Below are positions 20,510 through 31,457 of a stretch of DNA of 64,000 bases, piece after piece. Position 1 is the first letter of the stretch, and each line of letters begins with the position of its first letter. The notes beneath the pieces are model-generated. The model worked only from the letters and a program-made list of their open reading frames with translations. It was not told the DNA's origin and ran no database searches. The translations under genes were made by a program, and so were the position numbers. Origin of the DNA: Ypsolopha sequella (taxonomy: Eukaryota > Arthropoda > Insecta > Lepidoptera > Ypsolophidae); NCBI GenBank assembly GCA_934047225.1, contig OW204011.1, forward strand, positions 15,946,339-16,010,338, read 5' to 3'.

Positions 20510-22357
20510 GAAACAGATATCACAGCTAAGACTCTGTTTGGTTTTTACGAGAAAAAACTCGACTTTTCGGTCAACTTACGGGTGACATGATGAAATATTC
20601 TTTATATGATATTTAAATAATTATTTAATATTGTAATATTTATTTCGTTACTTATGATTGACACTCACCCTAATTGTAGTGATATGAAATTGGTATCTTT
20701 TTGATTAAAAGTAAATTTTACTTTTATGACTAAAATTATAGACTGCATAAAATCATTTTTCGATTTGCCGTATAGCACCGTCCGTGTTCGATAAATATGT
20801 AAAAACATTCCTAGTAAAACTCTTTGCCTTTATTTAACTTGTAGCATAAAATGCTTAGAATTATGAAATAAACGAAAATGTATACAATGTGCCCCGAAAA
20901 GATCTGTAAATACTTCAAGTGCGTGGCGTGGCCATACCTAACTTCTAACCTAACCTACTGCTTTGAAGTCATATAAAAAGACGTATTTTTATTACTCTGC
21001 TCAATAGATCAATTGTACATATTGCCCAGTCAATGTAAAATTTCAAACGTTATTATCACATTACCCTCTCGTTTTGGGTAATTTTCATACTGCCCGGGCA
21101 TTTTGTATATTGCCCTATTAATTAATCACTTAGTCGACGAAATATATATAAAGCTGAACTCTTTTTGAGTTGAATATTAATTAAAACAACTAAAAAATAT
21201 GTGCAAGCACATTGATTAAGAATCACATTAATACAAAAAAAAATGTAAAAGCTGTTTTCTGTTTATTTTATTTTATTGTAATGTCTTATTGTTAACCTTT
21301 TATATATATGATATGGGGCTAGTTGCTCGCAATAAACGTTATATTATTATTATTTAACAATTTTACCGCCTCAGCGCGAGAAAATATAAAATATTCTCAG
21401 CGCGAGTAAATATAAAATACACGCAATACAAATGAAAAAAAAAATAGATGTTGCCCAACATACTTTCAGCTCACTTCATCAAATAAATATTCGTTCGTTT
21501 CGTAAACAAGGACTCGCGTCCCAATGTCTCCAATTATGTTAAAGTTGCACAAAATACTATTACGAAACGAACATTTTATTTGAGTACATTTGGACATTTA
21601 GAGTGTTGACATTTCTTTTGGGGGACATTGTAAGACGCAGTACGTTTTATTCCAAGAAACCATAAATTATGTTTATTGACTTAGGTTGTGTTTCTTTGGT
21701 TTGTACCTAGCTAGGTATTTTTAATTACTTTTAAACCTAAAGTATTAGAGGGTATTCGTGAATGCATATTTATTTAGTTAAGAGTTTAAGTGAGGCAAAC
21801 ACACAGCATATCAAGGCAACAGACTTTATAATTTATTTTATGTAAATGTTTTTGTAGCAAAACCTCGAACCGAAAAAACTGTGTTACGAACATAATAAAA
21901 CTTTTTTGTATTTTTTATAAATTTAAACTTCGAACGCGTGCATACGACGCGTTCGTTCTTTTGTTTTTATACTATATGGTTTTGTTTTTACGCTACAGAG
22001 AGAATGGTATTTTACTTGACTTAGCTACATTTGAAAGATTTACCTTTAATTTGTCAGATTTAGGCCTTTCTGTTTGTTGGGGAAACCACCAACTAAATCC
22101 TTCGGCTCCGTCGTGGTTGTGGAAACCGCCAACCCAATCCACTTCCGGCTCCGTAGGGGGTCGACACTGTCGATGGCAGCGTCGTAGTTTCCCGCAGTCG
22201 ATTGTAATGTCCGGAGGACTGTCCTAATGCAACTCGTAAAATAAAAGTTCAAAATTCTCTCTGCGCAAAGACTCCGACAGGCCAAGTGGGGGACACCTTT
22301 TGCTAGGTTATTGCTGAAACCGAAAAGTTACTATATTCGTATCGAGATCATTTTAAG
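20510..22357. other. AT-rich non-coding sequence, copy 2
   Basis: Duplicate of 9,317-11,164. No gene is seen. Confidence 0.5.
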
Positions 22358-23476
22358 CAGCAGCGTGGGTCATCTTCGGCTGCCCGAAGGGCGGTCGAAG
22401 GTGCGGGCCTTGATGAATTTATCTTTGCCCGGGCTTCATCTCCGCGGGCTACTACCCGCGGGTCCGGGGTGGGCAGCTAGTATGAGCTACTAGATGCCTG
22501 TGTGAGTGAGGTCCTTTAGTCTTCATGGCCACCGGTGGTACGTCACCAGGCACTCTCGTGGGTGTAGAGCTGTTCGACTCTGAGGAAGAGCGACGCGCCA
22601 GGTTGCGCCTTTTCTCTTCCTCAGATCGTAGCTCCGGTGATGATAACGCCCTTTTGGTGGGGCGGGTCGGGTTTTCCGGGTCGTCAAGGGGGCCAACAGT
22701 GGCCTCATCATCCTGCGGCTGAGGGAAGCTCGTTACTTCATGAGTAAATAGATTCCGCGACACTATATTAAGCGGCGGTCTTGCTCTTCCCGTCCCTGTA
22801 CGACGTTCCAGGGGGGTGAGGGTGGTAAAGGGGGAGGTGGTACCTCGTCTTCCATCTTGAGGATAGTGTCTATTTCACTGTATTCACATACCGGGTATTC
22901 CGGGCACTGGGTCACTCACTGGTGCTCGCTTCGGCCTGCTTTGCTATCAAAGCAGTGGGAAGCGAGCTAGGGAACACTTCTTTACACTAGACACTCTCGC
23001 GGGTAATCTAACCAAAGGGTGCTCCCTAAGCGAACTGAGCTGCGCGCGACGGCGCTAACACTTTCACTGCACACAAACACAACTAACATCCAAAGTGCAC
23101 TTGGTTACTATCGAGATAATAACACAAGACCCAATTGCACTTGGTGTCTCAATCCTGAACACTGCATCCAAGTCACTGTAATCCGGTATCACTGCGATCC
23201 AAATCACTGCAATCCTGGGAGTATAACGTCCAAACCGGAGCGCAACACCTATCCTTCGGGACGTCGGGGCACTTCGCTTCCATGAGGAGGTGGAGGCGTG
23301 GCCACACCGACACCACAGGGGGGCGGGCGTGCGGGCTCAACGGCGGCGAATCAGGAGAGGTCGCGATGGCCGCGAGGGGCGTGGCTCTCGACGGCACGGC
23401 CGAAGCCAATACCGGAGCGCGCACTGAACAATTCGCGGCAGGCACCGCTCGTACGCAGTCTTGCCGAGGCGATGAG
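22358..23476 (-). mobile_element. Internally deleted Jockey J derivative, copy 2
   Basis: Duplicate of 11,165-12,283: J 5' leader plus ~110 ORF1 codons joined directly to the J 3' UTR, with ORF2 absent. Confidence 0.75.
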
Positions 23477-23558
23477 TTTTTTTGATAGTCCTTCTTTGTT
23501 TTTTGCCTTTTGGCCATTAAAACTTTGCCTTGAAAGGCGGGACAGAGAGTCTCCCGCC

Positions 23559-25636
23559 TTATTTTTTATTTCCATGCTGTGAAGCGCTGTCGGTGGGCAG
23601 AGCTGTAGCTGTAGCCTGAGGGGGCTGTGGCGTCTGAGGTGTATTGCAGTGACCAGACATAACGTTTACGTGTGTGTCACTGTCTTCTGGAGGTTTTATT
23701 GTTATGTCGGCGTGGAGTGTTTGTGCACACGCGTGCGCGTCCTTTTGAACGTGCATGCGGTGGAAGGTGTGGGGTGTTTGCGACTGGTAGAGTGGCTGTG
23801 AATTGATAGTATTGATTTGTCGCCTTCGTCGGCGGCGCGTACGTGCGCGCGGACGGTGCAAGTGTAATGGTGCGGAGAGGTTATTGTTAACGGGATTGAC
23901 GGTGGGGGTGCACTCAATAATTTTGGTTGTTATTTCGTCGTCGGGGTCGTGGAGTACGTTACGAGGGCGTCGTCTGGGTTGTTTGGCTGCGGGATTTGCG
24001 CTGTAATCTGCTGCGATACGGATAAGGGGGTTAGGATGATGAAAGGCCTTCTCGAAGTATCGAGTAGAGGCTTGTTTCATGTAGTTGCGAATGGTAGGCA
24101 CTTCCAGTTCTTTGTGTAGGTTATAGTTTCGTACATACCACGGTGCACCCGTGGCTGTACGGAGAAATCTGTTTTGGATTCTTTGGAGCTTAATAATGTG
24201 TGTTTTCGCAGCTTGTGCGAAAACCACGCTCGCATAGGTGAAAACTGGACGTATACAAGCTAAGTAAAGTCTTAGCTTATTTTGTAAGGAGAGTTTGCTC
24301 TTGGATCGGACTAGCGGGCCTAGTCGACCAAGGATGAATTTGGCTTTGTTCCTCACATTTTGGATGTGAGGGCCGAAGGTGAGGCGACTATCCAGTGTGA
24401 CTCCAAGGTATTTCACTTGTCTTGTCCATGGTATAGCGCGGCCGAATAGGGTGATTTGTGGAAGGCGAGTCCTGTTCCTCACCGGTATGTACCGAGTGAA
24501 GAATATGGCCTGGCTCTTTTCCGGATTGAGTTCGATCCGCCACTTCTTGAACCAATCGGCTAAGAGAGTGGCGGCGGTTTGGAGCTTTTTGATCACTGCC
24601 TCCATGTTCCTACCAGAGCAGTAGAGCGCAGTGTCGTCAGCGAAGAGGGCAAGCTGTTCGTTGGGGAGTTTAGGGATGTCACTCGTGAAGAGTGTAAATA
24701 GAAGAGGGGAGAGCACTGAGCCCTGAGGGACGCCCGCTTTGATAGGATGAGGTCTAGAGTGAGTGCCTTCCACTCTAAACCTAAAATTTCGATTTGAAAG
24801 ATAGTCTCTGATGATCAGAACCAGTCTGTCAGGGAGACTCATATCGTACAGCTTGAGGATGAGGCCGTTATGCCAGACTCTGTCAAACGCCTTTGCCACG
24901 TCGAAAAATAGGGCTCCGTGATTCGATGGACCTGTTGTACGCATGAGTGGTTTGCACGGAAACCGAATTGCTCGTCAGGAACAAGTCCTCTACTGAACAC
25001 TGCAGTCCTGAGTCGGGTGTTTAGGACTCTCTCGTATATTTTCCCTAGGGATTTTAATGGACTGATTGGGCGGTAACTGTTGGGGGCTGACCTATCTTTA
25101 TAGGGCTTGTGTATGCCTATCACGTCCGCTTCTTTCCAAGCATCAGGAAACAAACAGTTAGCTATGGCGGAGTTCATTATAGTGACTATGAGGACTAGGA
25201 GAGGGTAGGAGAGGTTTTTTAGTACTCGGTTTGCTATCCCATCTGGACCTGGGGATTTTTTAGATTTTAGGTCTTTGATTGACGTTCTTTGACGTGCTAG
25301 CCTCCAGTACGCCTGGTGGTGAGGTGTGAGCTCAGAGAGGAGCGAGTCCCATTTTTGAGTTTTGTGGGTGCTCACTGCCGATTTCACCTGGCGTTGGAGC
25401 TCTCGCATTTTTGATTTATTTTCCACACTAGGGAAGAAATCGTAATTGCGAGTGGCTGCGTTTTTTGCCCGGATGAGGTTTCGGATGTCATTTGGGAGAG
25501 TCCATTTATTGTCATCTTTTATGTCAGTCTGTTTTGTACAGTCTTTTACAGTCTTTTGTGACTGCTCTGTGTTCGGTAGATGAGGGCACCTGAACGAGTA
25601 TGCCTTGATTGACTTTTTTAGCCTTGATGAATTCAA
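23559..25636 (-). pseudogene. J2 Jockey-like ORF2 pseudogene, copy 2
   Basis: Duplicate of 12,366-14,443 with the same frameshift and the same missing endonuclease. One substitution at 24,283 changes Arg to Gln after KSKLSL. The catalytic LFADDTALY is retained. Confidence 0.85.
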
Positions 25637-26165
25637 TCTTACGTGCTTTTAGGGCGCCTGCGATTGTGGTCCATGAATCGACGTCCGCAATGCAGATCTG
25701 CGGTGGTTTTTGTTTTTTCCCAGTTTGATTGTTGGGTGCAGTTGTGTAATTTGTAGTTGGTTTGGGGCCCGTTGATGTAGAGGCGGTGTTGGCGGCGGCG
25801 GGAGAGTCTGTTTTTTCCAGAGAACGCAGTACCTTTGCGTTCGTTGGAGTGGTTTGAATAGAAGATCTCTTACGAGACAGAGACAGAGAGGTTTGGGCCT
25901 CATCTGAGAGTAGGGCGAACTGGTTGTTCCTGAGGAACTCCATGTCGACTTCGTTATCATAAGGGGTGGTCGTTACCGGGAGGCCAGTCGGTTGGGTTGT
26001 CTGTCCTGAGGGGATTGATTGGGTTTGAGTTTGAGTTTGAGTGACTTGATTTTGAGATGATAGTAGCCAGGTTTGCCTTTCGGCTTCCTGTTGAGTTAGT
26101 AATTGCTCAAGGCGCTCCGAAAGGAGTTTGTTTTGAGATTTCAGATCCTCTATTATTTGTTCCAT
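25524..26165 (-). pseudogene. J2 ORF1 N-terminal part, copy 2
   Basis: Duplicate of 14,331-14,972, identical in translation: coiled-coil-like start, Gln/Thr-rich linker, conserved pre-knuckle domain, and no CCHC knuckles. Confidence 0.7.
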
Positions 26166-26209
26166 GTTTGAAGTTTGATTAAGGTGAGAAAAAAGTGTAA
26201 ATATTTTTT

Positions 26210-26593
26210 TTTTTGGGGATGGTGAGGGGGTGGGTGGAGGAGTGTCTCCAAGTGAGAAGGAAAGTAAGATAGAAAGAAAATTTTATTTTTGGGGGATGGT
26301 GGTGGGGGTGGGTGGGGGATGGTGGGGGTGGGTGGATGAGTGTTCCCGAGAAAGAAGGAAGAAAGATAGAAAGAAAACAATTTTTGGGGTATGGTGGTGG
26401 GGGTGGGTGGGGGATGGTGGGGGTGGGTGGATGAGTGTCCCTAAGAAAGAAGGAGAGAAGATAGAAAGAAAATTATTTTTGGGGGATGGTGGTGGGGGTG
26501 GGTGGGGGATGGTGGAGGAGTGTCTCCAAGAAAGAAGGAAAGAAAGATAGAGAGATTTTTTGGGGGATGGTGGGGGTGGGTGGATGAGTGTCT
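26210..26593 (-). repeat. G-rich minisatellite in J2 5' leader, copy 2
   Basis: Duplicate of 15,017-15,400 with the same number and spacing of units. This supports a very recent duplication, since such arrays usually change length quickly. Confidence 0.85.
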
Positions 26594-27020
26594 CCCTACC
26601 TAGGTAGGCCTAATGTGTGTGTGTACAGCACTGACCTCAGGTGGATACTTCTTTGTGTGCAGCTTGTTCGGTGGTCGGCAGGTCCGGGCGGGGGTTATGG
26701 GCTTTCCGGCGGGCGATCGGTATTCTTGAGTGATCAGCTGGTGACGCGAGTCTCGAACGAACGTCACGACGAGCCGCTCAGCCTAGGTGGGGCTGGCGGC
26801 TCAATCGTATCCTTGGTGTGAGCGAGAGGCCGAGGGTCCTCTTTCCGCATGTATTAGCGGCGAGTGTGAGCGGGCGAGCGAGCGCTTGCATTGGATGCAG
26901 TGGCGCGTCGGGTCACGAGGTGTGAGGCGCACTGGGAGGCGATCGACCGGCACGTGCGAGCGGTGCGAGCGGCAGACGCGGAATGAATGAAATTGCAAAT
27001 CTTTTTTTTTATTATTGGTA
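26594..27020 (-). other. J2 5' leader and J 3' tail, copy 2
   Basis: Duplicate of 15,401-15,826. The J 3' poly(A) remains here (T run at about 27,002-27,010). Nine bases further, the sequence jumps into J ORF2 at 27,021, the deletion junction. Confidence 0.7.
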
Positions 27021-27193
27021 CGACGGTACACGAAGTAGTTGGGTACTCGGAGCTCTTGTTGTGGGGCCAGTTTGGTCTCGCCCAGCAGGATGATGTGCGC
27101 GTCCTGGGTCTGGGCGAAGGTGCGGAGCGCCGCCTGTTTGTAGGCGATGCCCCCTGGGTTCCAGTAAATTATCCTAAGTGCCCCTCGGGGCAT
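27021..27193 (-). pseudogene. First ~57 codons of J ORF2, truncated
   Basis: The fragment starts MPRGALRIIYWNPGG at 27,193 and runs in frame through LLGETKLAPQQELRVPNYF, then is cut at 27,021 by the deletion that joins it to the J 3' tail. It is identical to the same part of the intact ORF2 at 18,805-18,977. Only the first endonuclease motifs remain. Confidence 0.85.
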
Positions 27194-29228
27194 TGAAGGA
27201 TAAAATAAGGGCCATTCCTTTTATTGCGACCATCGCAATATTCTGCGACGAGCCCGCGGTTATTGATTCGGTAAGCGCAATGATTAGGTCCACCATTGCT
27301 GCTTCCTGGTCTTCCTGCAGGCTCCTTATGGCCGCATGGAGGGCATCTAGGGCCTCGCTAATTCTTGGGAGAGCAGCGAGGGCGGGAGATTGTCGCGTGC
27401 CTGCCGGTGCGAGCGAGATAGCGCGTGCAGCGGGGGTGCGGGGCGGTAGAGTCGGTTGAGCTAGTACTGTCTCTCTCACTGTAGGGAGCGATGCCGCATT
27501 TGTGGTTGCGGCCGCATCGCTCAACCTAGTGCTAGTTGACAGTGTAGCTTTTTTGTTAGATATTGATGTTTTCTTGGGAGCTCTTTGTTGCTGCTGAGCG
27601 GTCTGAGATGTAGCAGGGCCTGCACTTACAGATGTAGTAGATGCAGGAACGGACTTCTTCTTCTTGCCTCTTCGTTTTCTAGTTCTCTTGCCAGGTAGAG
27701 CAGCGACTCCTTTGTCCGGAGGGAGGTTAGCCGCGGCCGGTCTGGCTAGCTCCACTGACAGAGAGGGCTGAAACGAGGCGGGCGTCGATGGGGGCCCTGT
27801 TGAGGTCCTTTTGGGGGGCCCCTGCTGGGTGGAGCTCCTTGCGGGAGGTAATGGGGGGGGTATTTTCATACCTCTCCTGCGGGCTTCATTTTTGAAAACT
27901 GCGCATCTGCGGTCGTTGGCTGTGTGTGCCAGACCGCAGTTTGCGCAGGAGGCCGGTTGATCCCGGGGGCGTTGACAATCCGTTGCTCTGTGCTCCTCCC
28001 CACAACGGACACAGCGGACAGGACGGTGGCACGTTTGGGAGGAGTGTCCAAATATTTGGCAACGATGGCACTGTGGAGGGCCTCCTCTGCCCTTCCATCC
28101 CTCTATAATTATACCCGGCATGTACAACAGTTCCTTCACTGCGTATAGCCGGGCAAGCTCTTCTTTTGTTAGGTGCGGCAGTTGGACATGGAACAGGCAT
28201 CCCTGCCGCCCTCTCTTAGCGGATATGGCCTTGATATTAGATACCGTAAAGCCAAGGTCCTCTAGGGCTTTTTGGATCTCAATAGGTGGGGTGTCGGCTG
28301 GTAATCCTCTTACCGCCACCTTGGTGGGCAGTTCATTTGTGGGCGTGTAGCAGAACCAGTCGACTGTGGGGTCGCTGGTCCTCGCCTCCGACAGGTATTT
28401 CTGTGTGGTGCGGAATTCTTCGATCGTCTTTGGAAGAAATCTGAACCCACCTTGAAATGGGCGGGCTGAGGGGGCGAGGCCAAGAAGCGCGTGCAGTTTC
28501 TTGAAGTGTTCCCCCCAATTAGGTAGTTTTGTGGCTACAATAGGGGGGTAACTGCGAGTTGAGGTGATTGGGGTTTCACCTTGAGGTGTCTCCTGTCTAG
28601 GTTGGGTAGTGGTGGTCAATTTTGCGGGGTTGGTCGTATTTGCCGAGGAGGTGGTTGCCGCGGCGGGTGTCGCAGGGCGTGGCCACACTGGCGAGGGTGG
28701 GGTGTTCCGTATTGGCGAGAGAAAGACGGAGCGATCTCCCTGTGATTGTGGAGTCACAGGTGACACAACATCATCGTCCTCTCGGGCGTCCTGGAAGAGT
28801 CCGGGATCGACGAACCCTTCCAGGCTGTCTGCACGTCTGGATGGAGCTCCATTTCGAGGTGGGGAGGGGGACTTGGGTTGTCCAAACCTCAGGGGCACTC
28901 TCGTGGGAGTTGAGCTGTTTGACTCTGAGGAAGAGCGGCGCGCCAGGTTGCGCCTTTTCTCCTCCTCGGACCGTAACTCAGGTGATGATAACGCCCTTTT
29001 GGTGAGGCGGGTCAGGTTTTCCGGGTCGTCATGTAGACCAGCAGTGGCCTCATCATCCTGCGGCTGAGGGAAGTTCGTAATCTCGTGGGTAAATAGATTC
29101 CGCGACACTATATTGAGCGGCGGTCTTGCTCTTCCCGTCCCTGTACGACGTTCCAGGGGGGGTGGAGGTGGGGGAGGGGGTACCTCCTCTTCCATCTTGA
29201 GGAGAGTGTCTATTTCACTAATATTCAC
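27174..29228 (-). CDS. Jockey J ORF1: RNA-binding Gag-like protein, intact
   Basis: 684 codons open; the first codon is GTG, so the likely ATG is at 29,195 (673 residues, MEEEV plus a poly-Pro run). Order, in numbering from 29,228: basic Ser/Pro-rich N-terminus with SSPELRSEEEKRRNLARR (~80-97); disordered Thr/Pro stretch (~155-230); conserved pre-knuckle domain (~298-380) with TKVAVRGLPADTPP and GCLFHVQLPHL; three Cys/His knuckles starting at C387 (CHRCQIFGHSSQTC), C406 (CVRCGEEHRATDC) and C428 (CANCGLAHTANDRRC); Lys-rich KRTRKRRGKKKK (~535); C-terminal Ala/Thr-rich helical part. The protein would package element RNA and help target-primed insertion. The stop overlaps the ORF2 start by 20 nt. 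Its own ORF2 is truncated here. Confidence 0.85.
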   Translation of the reverse strand: MNISEIDTLLKMEEEVPPPPPPPPLERRTGTGRARPPLNIVSRNLFTHEITNFPQPQDDEATAGLHDDPENLTRLTKRALSSPELRSEEEKRRNLARRSSSESNSSTPTRVPLRFGQPKSPSPPRNGAPSRRADSLEGFVDPGLFQDAREDDDVVSPVTPQSQGDRSVFLSPIRNTPPSPVWPRPATPAAATTSSANTTNPAKLTTTTQPRQETPQGETPITSTRSYPPIVATKLPNWGEHFKKLHALLGLAPSARPFQGGFRFLPKTIEEFRTTQKYLSEARTSDPTVDWFCYTPTNELPTKVAVRGLPADTPPIEIQKALEDLGFTVSNIKAISAKRGRQGCLFHVQLPHLTKEELARLYAVKELLYMPGIIIEGWKGRGGPPQCHRCQIFGHSSQTCHRPVRCVRCGEEHRATDCQRPRDQPASCANCGLAHTANDRRCAVFKNEARRRGMKIPPPLPPARSSTQQGPPKRTSTGPPSTPASFQPSLSVELARPAAANLPPDKGVAALPGKRTRKRRGKKKKSVPASTTSVSAGPATSQTAQQQQRAPKKTSISNKKATLSTSTRLSDAAATTNAASLPTVRETVLAQPTLPPRTPAARAISLAPAGTRQSPALAALPRISEALDALHAAIRSLQEDQEAAMVDLIIALTESITAGSSQNIAMVAIKGMALILSFNAPRGT

Positions 29229-29800
29229 ATACCGGGTATTCCGGGCACTGGGTCACTCACTGGTGCTCGCTTCGGCCTGCTTTGCTATCAAAGCAGTAGG
29301 AAGCGAGCTAGGGAACACTTCTTTCCACTAGACACTCTCGCGGGTAATCTTATCAAAGGGTGCTCCCTAAAAGCGAACTGAGCTGCGCACGACGGCGCTA
29401 ACACTTTCACAGCACAAACACAAATAACATCCAAAGTGCACTTGGTTATTATCAAGATAATAACACAAGACCCAATTGCACTTGGTGTCTCAATCCTGAC
29501 ACTGTAATCCGGTATCACTGCGATCCAGATCACTGCAATCCTGGGAGTAAACGTCCAAACCGGAGCGCAACACCTATCCTTCGGGACGTCGGGGCACTTC
29601 GCTTCCACAGAGGAGGTGGAGGCGTGGCCACACCGACACCACCGGGGGGCGGGCGTGCGGGCTCAACGGCGGCGAATCAGGAGAGGTCGCGATGGCCGCG
29701 AGGGGTGTGGCTCTCGACGGCACGGCCGAAGCCAATACCGGAGCGCGCACAGAACAGCTCGCGGCAGGCACCGCTCGTACGCAGTCTAGCCGAGGCGATG
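29229..29800 (-). other. Jockey J 5' leader
   Basis: Non-coding sequence upstream of J ORF1 is shared with the deleted derivatives (11,680-12,283; 22,873-23,476) and partly with 2,480-2,710 and 6,880-6,965. It has several CACTG/ATCC-rich short repeats (29,490-29,550). The shared sequence ends at CATCGCCTCGG (29,800 on the element strand), taken as the 5' end. Promoter elements could not be pinned down. Confidence 0.6.
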
Positions 29801-30131
29801 TACTTCGTTTCGAGGCTGCGTAGGTGCGATGTCTGCGGCACAACGTCCGGTAAGCCGGTAACCGAGCGCTGTGCTACACAACCGTCCGACAAGCCGGTAG
29901 CCGAACGACTGGTAGGTGTGATAATTTTGATACGTGGGTCGTCTTCGGCCGCCCGAAGGGCGGTCGAAGGTACGGGCCTTGATGTGTACATCTTTGCCCG
30001 GGCTTCAACTCCGCGGGCTTCAACCCGCGGGTCCGGGGGGGGCCGCCAATATGATGGTTGGCGGCATGTCGGAGATCGTGTCGTGACGGGCCGCCGGCAT
30101 TACGACCGGCAGTTCCACTCCCAGTCCGTCT
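29801..30131 (-). other. 3' UTR of a second J-type element (J')
   Basis: The sequence resembles the J 3' UTR at 15,880-16,226, with substitutions and small indels. It includes the CCGCGGG/CCCGCGG inverted repeat near 30,009-30,031. It directly abuts the 5' end of the J leader at 29,800, giving a head-to-tail junction. Confidence 0.65.
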
Positions 30132-30680
30132 TCAATCTCCGACATCTTCTTCTGAGCTGCTCGCGGATGACTCACGCAGCAGCTCTCGAGGGTAGGGTCG
30201 TCCGGTGGGGGATCTGTCGTACGTGGGGGCGAGTACACGGAGATGCTCGTGCGGGCCGTTGTCGGCCCGGTCATAGATGACGCGGGCCAAACGGCGCACG
30301 AACTCTTCAACGCTCTCAACCCCCAGATCCGTTGCGATGGTCGTGTTCCTCGTCAGGTAGTGTGCGCCGGTGATTGCACGCAGGGCAATGTTTTGTTGCG
30401 CCTGGAGTCTCTGCCGGTTGGTCGCAGATGCCAAGCCGTACCACGCTGGCGCCGCATAAGTGAGGCGGGAGCGCAGGTACGTCTTGTAGATCATCGTCTT
30501 GGTCCGAAGTGGAAGTCTTGATGTTAGCACGGGCCTCAGGAGCGCCCTTGCCGCCTTGGTTTGGCGGACGGCGTGATCAACCTGAGGCCCCATGCGTAGC
30601 CGGCGATCTATGTGGCATCCCAGGTACTTGACCGAGTCGGCCCACTCGATGTTCGTACCTCGGAGCTGGAGCTGGAGCTG
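30132..30680 (-). pseudogene. C-terminal part of J' ORF2, 5'-truncated
   Basis: In frame from about 30,680 to a stop at 30,132, the fragment has NIEWADSVKYLGCHIDRRLR, then RQTKAARALLRPVL, YKTYLRSRLTYAAPAWYG and an acidic Ser-rich end (SASSSEEDVGD). It is similar to, but clearly diverged from, the last ~185 residues of the intact J ORF2. All catalytic RT motifs are missing, because the copy starts after them. The 5' break is at GCTGATAATTTTG (about 30,680). Confidence 0.8.
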
Positions 30681-30719
30681 ATAATTTTGATTTTGCGCGG
30701 CGCGAGGCCCTGTTCCGCG

Positions 30720-30938
30720 GTATTACCGCTCAGACGCGGATCTAAAGCCAAACTGTTCGTCCGGTATGAGATTTTTCTTGTAAGCGAAGTTTCTAAGTCT
30801 TGAGTTTAGAATACGTTCATAGATTTTCCCCAAGGACTTTAAGAGGCTAATCGGACGGTAGCTAGACGGTACTGAGCGTTCTTTACCGGGTTTATGTATG
30901 CCAATTACGTCTGCTTCCTTCCATGTGTCATTCTTCAA
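30720..30938 (-). pseudogene. Jockey-like RT fragment (J2-related)
   Basis: About 70 residues of RT: WKEADVIGIHKPGKERS, YRPISLLKSLGKIYERIL and IPDEQFGFRS. It is closer to J2 (14,000-13,750) than to J. It is cut on both sides: at the left by the J' truncation point (30,681-30,722 is a short unexplained GC-rich join), at the right by AT-rich DNA. This is the last piece of the reverse-strand Jockey pile. Confidence 0.75.
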
Positions 30939-31191
30939 ATTTATAAAAAATACAAAAAAGTTTTTGTTCCTAACACCGTCTTCTTTTTGTTTTTTTTTCG
31001 GTTCTGTGAAAATTTCAAATTATTTTCATAAATGACTTCTCATATCTTCGTACACAATATGTATTTTCTTCAGTTCTGTATTTGTATCTCGTTTTCTGAT
31101 ATACTTATTTTTCCAACCCTGTAATACATTTTTGTTGCTGCAGTGTGCGCCATGTAATAACGTAAGCTATATAACCAAATACCATGTATAT
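30939..31191. other. AT-rich non-coding sequence
   Basis: No gene is seen. 30,944-31,010 is related in inverted orientation to 10,670-10,737. Confidence 0.5.
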
Positions 31192-31457
31192 ATAAGGTCT
31201 TTCAATTTAAATGGAAAGTAATTTAGGAGATGATCCAGTATCGTTAATACATCACATTCCACTGAAAAGTACTTTTTTTTTGTGCGAACTTTTTCTTCAC
31301 TTGTCAATTACAAACTGAGTCAGCTGATCGGACCACTTTGTACTGAGAAGTGAAAAAAAAATTCGCGCAAAAAAAAGTGCTTTGCAGTGGAATGTGATGT
31401 ATTAACGATACTGAATCACCTCCTAATTTACTTTCCATTTAAATTGAAAAACCTTAT
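31192..31457. mobile_element. Foldback (hairpin) element, ~266 bp
   Basis: Long imperfect inverted repeat: ATAAGGTCTTTCAATTTAA at the left pairs with its complement ending at 31,457. The arms are about 105-120 bp and the central loop about 50 bp. No coding capacity. Flanks are TA-rich, so the target duplication is unclear. Confidence 0.75.

Larger units (their letters stand above)
19259..27475. repeat. Tandem duplication, copy 2 (with internal deletion)
   Basis: 19,259-27,019 repeats 8,065-15,826, and 27,021-27,475 repeats 18,805-19,259. The part equivalent to 15,827-18,804 (J 3' UTR and most of ORF2, about 2,978 bp) is missing. A single unmatched A at 27,020 sits at that deletion point. Sub-features follow copy 1 at an offset of +11,193 (+11,194 before the 1-nt indel). 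Confidence 0.85.

Noticed and set aside
18805..27475. Simple insertion of a 7.8-kb mobile element into Jockey J with a 455-bp target duplication
   Set aside because: No known element makes a target duplication of that size, and the inserted segment is itself a mosaic of several elements. A tandem duplication followed by one deletion needs fewer assumptions.
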